8,120 bases of DNA from Acidobacteriaceae bacterium. Its GTDB lineage: Bacteria; Acidobacteriota; Terriglobia; Bryobacterales; Bryobacteraceae. Below are positions 4,183 to 8,120 of the stretch, in pieces. Location: assembly GCA_019245255.1 (NCBI GenBank), contig JAFARV010000035.1, forward strand, positions 1-8,120, given 5' to 3'. A program made the position numbers and the translations under genes. The notes under the pieces are model-generated. The model saw nothing but the letters and a program-made list of their open reading frames with translations, was not told where the DNA came from and searched no databases. The first letter of the stretch is position 1. Each line of letters begins with the position of its first letter.

Positions 4183-6969
4183 ATGAGTAAGGAACTGGTG
4201 ATTGCATCCAATCGCCATGAAACGAAAGTAGCGATCCTCGAAGAGGATCAATTAGTCGAGATTTACTATCAGCGAGGGAACGAATACTCTCTCGCCGGCA
4301 GTATTCATAAAGGTCGAGTTACTCGCGTGCTTCCGGGCATGCAGTCGGCATTTGTCGATCTGGGGCTGGAACGCGACACGTTCCTGTACGTGTCGGACTT
4401 TTTTGAAGAGAACGAGGATATCGACACAGTAGCTGAGGAGAAGCCCAGCCGGCCGGACCGGCGAGATCGCTCACAGCCCAGACCGCTAGAGAGTGTTCCT
4501 GTGGTTACCGCTCCTCCCATTGAGGTATCGGCACCGGCGGCGGCTCCCGCAACGGAAGTCGCATTGGGCGAAGAAGGCATCCCGGCGGCGCTGACCTCAG
4601 AACCATCACCCGAATCCGCGGAACCAGGCAGGCAAGACGCCGATCGCGGTCCGCGGAACGATCGTCGCGGCAGACGTTCTCGGCGGAGGCGATCGCGCGG
4701 GCGAGGATTCCCCGAAAATAAATACGCCTCTCCGGTTCCAGCCGCACAGGACGGAGCGCCGTCCGCTACGGAACCCGAAGCTGAGTTTGAGACGGACGAA
4801 GAGTCCGACGAGACGGCCGAGGTAATTATTCTGCCGGGCGAGTCGCTCGCCAAGTATCGTCAGGGTGCAACTGCAACGCCGGAGCGACCACGGCCGGCGT
4901 TTTCGCCCACTGCATCGCCCGAAGTTGCCCCGGAGGTAGCTGAGGTCGCGAGTGAGGAAATCGCCGAGCAGGCGGGCATCGAGGAGCGAGCCCGTGAACT
5001 CGAACTCGCGGATAAGATTCTGTCGCAAAGGGGCAACCGACGCCCGGAACTCGAAGAACACAAGATCGAAGTTGTCCGGCACGATGAGCCGGCTTCGCCA
5101 TTCGTAGTGAGCGATATCGACACGGAGGACGAGCCGCCAACGCAGCTTACCGAAGAGGCTGATGCCGCCCGCTTTCCACAAGGAGTCAGCGGTGCGCCGG
5201 ACTTTCCACAAGAACCTGCCAGTGCGCCCCCCACAGAGGAGCCTCATTCCGGACCCGTTACGGAACCTGCAGCTCAGCCGTTGTCGGGTGATGTTCGTAC
5301 CGAGTCACCGGTCGAAGCGCTACGAGTGGAAGCAGAATCTGAAGTGCATACTGATGCGGGCGCTGCTGATGAGGGTGCGATTGATGCAACTCTTCCAGAC
5401 GGGCTCTCTGCGGCAGAACATGCGGAAGACGAAGTCGCCCCCGACGCATTGGAGAACCTCAGCTACGATGCGGCCGACTTCGATGACGTGGATGCAGTCG
5501 ACCCAATGACGCCTTCACAGCCGGAAACAGAAGGCGAACCGGCAGTGCAGAGTGCCCAGCTGCGAGATCAGGGTGGCAAGTACATGCACCGCGTGTCCAG
5601 GCGTATGCGGCGGCGTCGAGGCGGAAATCGTTTTGGACAACCGCAGCAGGCGTTTGAAGGCGCTGCAAGCGGTGCTGCCGCAGCAACGGCATTGCTTCCT
5701 CACACCGAGTCCCGGCCCGAGCAGCGCGAACCCGAAGAGCGCTCTGCTGAAAAGCCTGAACGCGCATTGCCATCCATCTCCGAACTGCTGAAACCAGGCC
5801 AGGAAATCATCGTTCAGATTGCCAAGGAGCCGCTTGGTCAAAAGGGCGCGCGCATTACATCGCACGTGGCGCTGCCGGGGCGATACGTCGTGTTCATGCC
5901 GAGCGTTGCGCATCTCGGTGTCTCCCGCAAAATCGCGAGCGATGAAGAGCGGCAACGCCTCAAGCGTATTCTCCAGAAGCATCGCTCGGGAACCACGGGT
6001 GGCTTTATCGTTCGGACAGCGGGTGAGGGCATTCCTGAGGACGAGATTGCGGCTGACATGGATTTCCTGTACAAGTTGTGGCTGGACATCCGACAAAAGG
6101 CAGAAAAACGCCCCGCACCGCTGTTGCTGCATTGCGATCTCGACGTTGTCCAGCGTGTTCTTCGCGATCAGGTTACAGAGGAGTTCAAAGCCATCTGGGT
6201 AGATACCGAAGACATGTATGAAAACGTTCTCCGGTTTGTACAACGCTTCCAGCCCGCCCTCGTGGGCCGCGTAAAGATGTACACGCGGGAAGCACCGATC
6301 TACGACCAATTTGGAATTACCCAGGAGCTCGAGAAAGCACTCCGTCCGAAGGTGTGGCTGAAATCCGGCGGCTACATCGTAATCAATCAGACGGAGGCGC
6401 TGGTCGCGATCGATATTAACACCGGCAAATATGTCGGAAAGTCGAACCGCCTGGAAGACACCATTGTCAAGACGAATCTCGAGGCGGCGAAGGAGATCGT
6501 TCGGCAGATACGGCTGCGCGATCTGGGCGGCATCATCGTGGTCGATTTCATCGACATGGATGAGCGCAAGAACCGTCAACGCGTAATGCAAGCGCTGGAA
6601 GAAGCCATGCAGACTGATAAGGCGCCCTACAAGGTTCTCCAGTTCAATGATTTCGGGCTGGTCGCCATCACGCGTAAACGCGTGAAACAGAGTCTCGAAA
6701 GAACGCTCTGTTCACCCTGCCCTTACTGCGAGGCTGCGGGATACGTCAAGAGCGTACAAACGGTAATCAGCGAGATCCTTGTGGAAGCCCAGAAGATCCG
6801 CAAGGCGATCGAAGGAAAGGACGCCCTGCTGCGCGTTCATCCTGAGGTTGCCAAAGTTCTCAAAGCGAACGACAACAAATACCTGGAAGAGCTGGAAGAG
6901 ATTCTTGGCCGCCCTGTACTGGTCAAGGGCGATCCAGCGCTGCATCACGAAAAATTCGATCTGGGATAG
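4183..6969 (+). CDS. rng: RNase E/G family endoribonuclease with a giant disordered insertion in the S1 domain
   Basis: This 928-residue single-strand-specific, 5'-end-sensing endoribonuclease acts in rRNA maturation and mRNA decay. The first half of the S1 domain is at residues 1-75 (GSIHKGRVTRVLPGMQSAFVD at 39-59). The domain resumes at about 531 (ISELLKPGQEIIVQI, then PLGQKGARIT). The 5'-sensor region follows (GVSRKI 579-584, Arg611-Thr612). The DNase I-like catalytic core has metal ligands Asp744, Asn746 (VAIDINTG) and Asp788 (VVDFIDM). The zinc-link CPYC is at 846-849. The protein ends at EKFDLG, aligning with the end of E. coli RNase G, and it lacks the C-terminal scaffold of E. coli RNase E. 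Residues of about 76-530 are a low-complexity acidic/Pro/Ala insert with two Arg-rich patches. One uninterrupted frame covers all of it. ATG 4183 follows AAGG at 4170. The gene could equally be labelled rne/rng; the core architecture favours rng. Confidence 0.96.
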   Translation: MSKELVIASNRHETKVAILEEDQLVEIYYQRGNEYSLAGSIHKGRVTRVLPGMQSAFVDLGLERDTFLYVSDFFEENEDIDTVAEEKPSRPDRRDRSQPRPLESVPVVTAPPIEVSAPAAAPATEVALGEEGIPAALTSEPSPESAEPGRQDADRGPRNDRRGRRSRRRRSRGRGFPENKYASPVPAAQDGAPSATEPEAEFETDEESDETAEVIILPGESLAKYRQGATATPERPRPAFSPTASPEVAPEVAEVASEEIAEQAGIEERARELELADKILSQRGNRRPELEEHKIEVVRHDEPASPFVVSDIDTEDEPPTQLTEEADAARFPQGVSGAPDFPQEPASAPPTEEPHSGPVTEPAAQPLSGDVRTESPVEALRVEAESEVHTDAGAADEGAIDATLPDGLSAAEHAEDEVAPDALENLSYDAADFDDVDAVDPMTPSQPETEGEPAVQSAQLRDQGGKYMHRVSRRMRRRRGGNRFGQPQQAFEGAASGAAAATALLPHTESRPEQREPEERSAEKPERALPSISELLKPGQEIIVQIAKEPLGQKGARITSHVALPGRYVVFMPSVAHLGVSRKIASDEERQRLKRILQKHRSGTTGGFIVRTAGEGIPEDEIAADMDFLYKLWLDIRQKAEKRPAPLLLHCDLDVVQRVLRDQVTEEFKAIWVDTEDMYENVLRFVQRFQPALVGRVKMYTREAPIYDQFGITQELEKALRPKVWLKSGGYIVINQTEALVAIDINTGKYVGKSNRLEDTIVKTNLEAAKEIVRQIRLRDLGGIIVVDFIDMDERKNRQRVMQALEEAMQTDKAPYKVLQFNDFGLVAITRKRVKQSLERTLCSPCPYCEAAGYVKSVQTVISEILVEAQKIRKAIEGKDALLRVHPEVAKVLKANDNKYLEELEEILGRPVLVKGDPALHHEKFDLG
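4408..5772 (+). other. Region encoding the acidic, low-complexity insertion in the RNase S1 domain
   Basis: This codes for roughly residues 76-530 of the RNase. It is rich in Glu, Asp, Pro, Ala and Ser, with almost no hydrophobic clusters. Exceptions are a short VIILPGESLAKYRQG stretch (214-228) and a charged, probably helical patch around 253-290. Two Arg-rich patches interrupt the acidity: residues 161-174 and 470-483. A 10-residue tandem repeat lies at 331-350. The boundaries are estimated from where similarity to the RNase G S1 fold stops and resumes. Most of the segment is probably disordered. Confidence 0.8.
5173..5232 (+). repeat. Two-copy 30-base tandem repeat within the RNase insertion
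   Basis: Two adjacent 30-base units encode FPQGVSGAPD and FPQEPASAPP. CTTTCCACAAG occurs at 5172-5182 and again at 5202-5212, and TGCGCC recurs at the matching end of each unit. This looks like a small, partly diverged, in-frame tandem duplication. Confidence 0.6.
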
Positions 6970-7059
6970 CCGCCGACTTCGGGCGAGGTCGTTTAAGACG
7001 ATCCGCCGAAAGCTCCTGCCGTAGCGCAGCGGAACACGATTCGTCGACCAACTAAGTCT

Positions 7060-7082
7060 GGCGGACGCGTGCCGTCAACGCC
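7060..7082 (+). terminator. Bulged hairpin downstream of the RNase gene (possible terminator)
   Basis: GGCG-GACG (7060-7067) can pair with CGTC (7073-7076) and CGCC (7079-7082), with a two-base AA bulge and a 5-base loop. The stem is GC-rich but no T run follows. It lies between the RNase stop (6969) and the next promoter (7109), where a terminator would be expected. The rest of the 6970-7174 gap shows no gene. Confidence 0.3.
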
Positions 7083-7108
7083 TGCTCGCGAAAAGTCACG
7101 ATCCCCTC

Positions 7109-7138
7109 TTGACACCCGCAAACGCGCGGTGATATCGT
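7109..7138 (+). promoter_or_regulatory. Sigma-70-type promoter for the downstream secreted-protein gene
   Basis: A perfect -35 box TTGACA (7109-7114) is followed after 18 bases by TATCGT (7133-7138), a 4/6 match to the -10 consensus. A TG dinucleotide at 7130-7131 gives an extended -10. Transcription would start near 7145, leaving a leader of about 30 bases before the GTG at 7175. No operator repeat is evident around it. Confidence 0.65.
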
Positions 7139-7160
7139 CCTCACAACGTATATTTCATCG

Positions 7161-7168
7161 GGAAGGGG
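7161..7168 (+). promoter_or_regulatory. Ribosome-binding site fixing the GTG start at 7175
   Basis: GGAAGGGG (7161-7168) lies six bases before GTG 7175. The overlapping TTG at 7173 is in another frame and meets a stop within seven codons, so the GTG is the supported start. A signal peptide begins directly from it. Confidence 0.75.
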
Positions 7169-7174
7169 AATATT

Positions 7175-8120
7175 GTGGTACGGATACGGCTGACGCACTA
7201 CGTGTGTGCATTGATGCTTCTGACTGCTCTGGCCTTTTCGGCTTCGGCGCAAAATTTCCGCGGCCAAGTGCGAGGATTGGTGGTGGACCAGACCGGGGCC
7301 ACACTGCCTGGGGCCAAAGTAACACTCACAAACATTAATACCGGCGTAACCACGGACAAGCAGACTGACAATGCGGGTCTGTATGTGTTCGATTACGTAG
7401 ATCCCGGCACTTACACGGTGACCATCGAGGCTCCCGGATTTGGCAAATATGTCCAGGAGAACGTCGCAGTGCAATCCGGGGGCGACGTTACGGTCAACGC
7501 GACTCTTAATCCGGGGACGCTGCAACAAAGCGTAACTGTTGAGGCTGCTCCACCCGCAGTTGAGTTCAATTCGAGTAATGAGGAGCTTACGATCGATACG
7601 AAGATGGCGAACGACACGCCCCGTCTTGATCGGAACCCGTTCAAGCTTACTCTGCTTGAGCCCGCCGCCATCAATACACGCGGCGAAATGCAGCCTTACA
7701 ATTCCTGGGCTCCAAACAGCGTCGATCTCGGAGGAGACACGAATCTCAAGAACAATTTGTTGGTGGACGGTAATCCGATTGGCATCGGCCATAAAGCGGG
7801 ATATCCCCCGAATCAAGACGACGTTCAAGAATCGGTAGTGGCCCAGAATGAGGTGGATGCATCCTCCGGCCACAGCGCCGGCGGCCTTATCAGCTTAACG
7901 ACGAAAGCCGGCACTAACGAATGGCATGGCGCCGCTTTTTATCTAGGGCGCTATCCCTGGCTGAGTGCGGAGGCTGACCGCACGAGATTTGTCCAGAACG
8001 CACAGCGTCAGAACATGTTTGGCGGCACGCTGGGCAACCCGATTCTCAAGAACAAGCTATTCAATTTCTTTTCGCTCGAGAAATGGAAAATCAACTCGCC
8101 TGGAAGTTACACCGAAACTG
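7175..8120 (+). CDS. Secreted carboxypeptidase-regulatory-like / TonB-receptor-like protein (3' end outside window)
   Basis: The first 315 residues are visible in one open frame that runs off the window. A signal peptide covers residues 1-25 (basic start, hydrophobic core, cleavage likely ASA/Q). A carboxypeptidase regulatory-like beta-sandwich follows at about 31-111, with its hallmarks VVDQTGATLPGAKVTL (36-51), the Asn-Thr-Gly turn, DNAGLYVF and DPGTYTVTIEAPGF. Next is a plug-like region (about 138-250) with NLLVDGNPI (194-202) and SAGGLISLTTKAGTNEWHG (234-252). After that come FGGTLGNPI (282-290) and a KLFNFFSLEKW stretch that would lead into an outer-membrane barrel. Proteins of this type, often about 1000 residues and annotated as TonB-dependent or Oar-like receptors, are numerous in Acidobacteriota. 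The substrate cannot be read from the sequence. The gene has its own promoter and looks independent of the RNase gene. Confidence 0.9.
   Translation, partial: MVRIRLTHYVCALMLLTALAFSASAQNFRGQVRGLVVDQTGATLPGAKVTLTNINTGVTTDKQTDNAGLYVFDYVDPGTYTVTIEAPGFGKYVQENVAVQSGGDVTVNATLNPGTLQQSVTVEAAPPAVEFNSSNEELTIDTKMANDTPRLDRNPFKLTLLEPAAINTRGEMQPYNSWAPNSVDLGGDTNLKNNLLVDGNPIGIGHKAGYPPNQDDVQESVVAQNEVDASSGHSAGGLISLTTKAGTNEWHGAAFYLGRYPWLSAEADRTRFVQNAQRQNMFGGTLGNPILKNKLFNFFSLEKWKINSPGSYTET

Noticed and set aside
4606..5247. Antisense open frames over the RNase insertion (up to 213 codons)
   Set aside because: The acidic, Pro/Ala-rich codon composition of the insert keeps the opposite frames open; the translations are Arg/Ser-rich and unstructured, with no start signal.
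4408..5772. The RNase insertion as a separate gene or an inserted mobile element
   Set aside because: The frame is continuous from S1 half to S1 half, there are no terminal repeats, target duplication or transposase motifs, and no internal start with a ribosome site stands out.
5515..6591. Long antisense open frame (358 codons) opposite the RNase gene
   Set aside because: It lies fully opposite a gene with clear conserved motifs, its translation resembles no family I know, and long antisense frames are common opposite GC-rich codons.
6987..7003. Short inverted repeat just after the RNase stop as a terminator
   Set aside because: It is only 6 bp with one wobble and no T run; the bulged hairpin at 7060-7082 is a better, though still weak, candidate.
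7052..7873. Antisense open frame (273 codons) across the RNase-receptor gap
   Set aside because: It runs through the promoter and signal-peptide region of the well-supported + strand gene and has no recognisable motif.

Overview
The window looks like a chromosomal segment from a member of the Acidobacteriota, possibly a Solibacter- or Koribacter-like lineage. I infer this from two things: a secreted protein with a carboxypeptidase-like N-terminal domain and a TonB-receptor plug-like region, a family greatly expanded in that phylum, and the style of the cell-shape genes. No rRNA or other taxonomic marker is present, so the assignment is inference. All genes lie on the + strand. I see no tRNA, rRNA, CRISPR array, insertion sequence or phage gene.

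Bases 1-3877 hold an elongasome (rod-shape) operon. It contains the Pro/Ala-rich tail of a gene that is probably mreC, then mreD (ATGA overlap), mrdA/PBP2 (22-base gap) and rodA (TAGTG overlap). MreC and MreD form the membrane scaffold. RodA (SEDS glycosyltransferase) and PBP2 (transpeptidase) are the paired enzymes that build lateral-wall peptidoglycan. All recognisable active-site motifs of PBP2 and RodA are intact. A strong 12-bp hairpin directly after the rodA stop may end the operon or protect its 3' end.

Bases 3878-4182 are a 305-base non-coding leader with several inverted repeats. One perfect 9-bp repeat would pair the Shine-Dalgarno region of the next gene with a site about 50 bases upstream. 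That gene (4183-6969) encodes an RNase E/G family endoribonuclease. E. coli RNase G is a 489-residue enzyme and this one is 928. The excess is an apparently disordered, acidic, Pro/Ala-rich segment of about 455 residues with two arginine-rich patches, inserted inside the N-terminal S1 domain. The catalytic core and zinc-link motif are intact, and the protein ends where RNase G ends. The main points of interest here are this unusual domain layout and a leader that could support autoregulation.

Bases 6970-7174 are a gap with a possible bulged terminator hairpin and a good sigma-70-type promoter. They lead into a secreted carboxypeptidase-regulatory-like/TonB-receptor-like protein that starts at GTG 7175 and runs off the end of the window.

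The linkage of the mre/mrd/rod genes to an RNase G-type gene parallels E. coli, where rng (formerly cafA) lies downstream of mreBCD. The window is therefore mostly conserved housekeeping content, and I do not see a wholly new multi-gene system.
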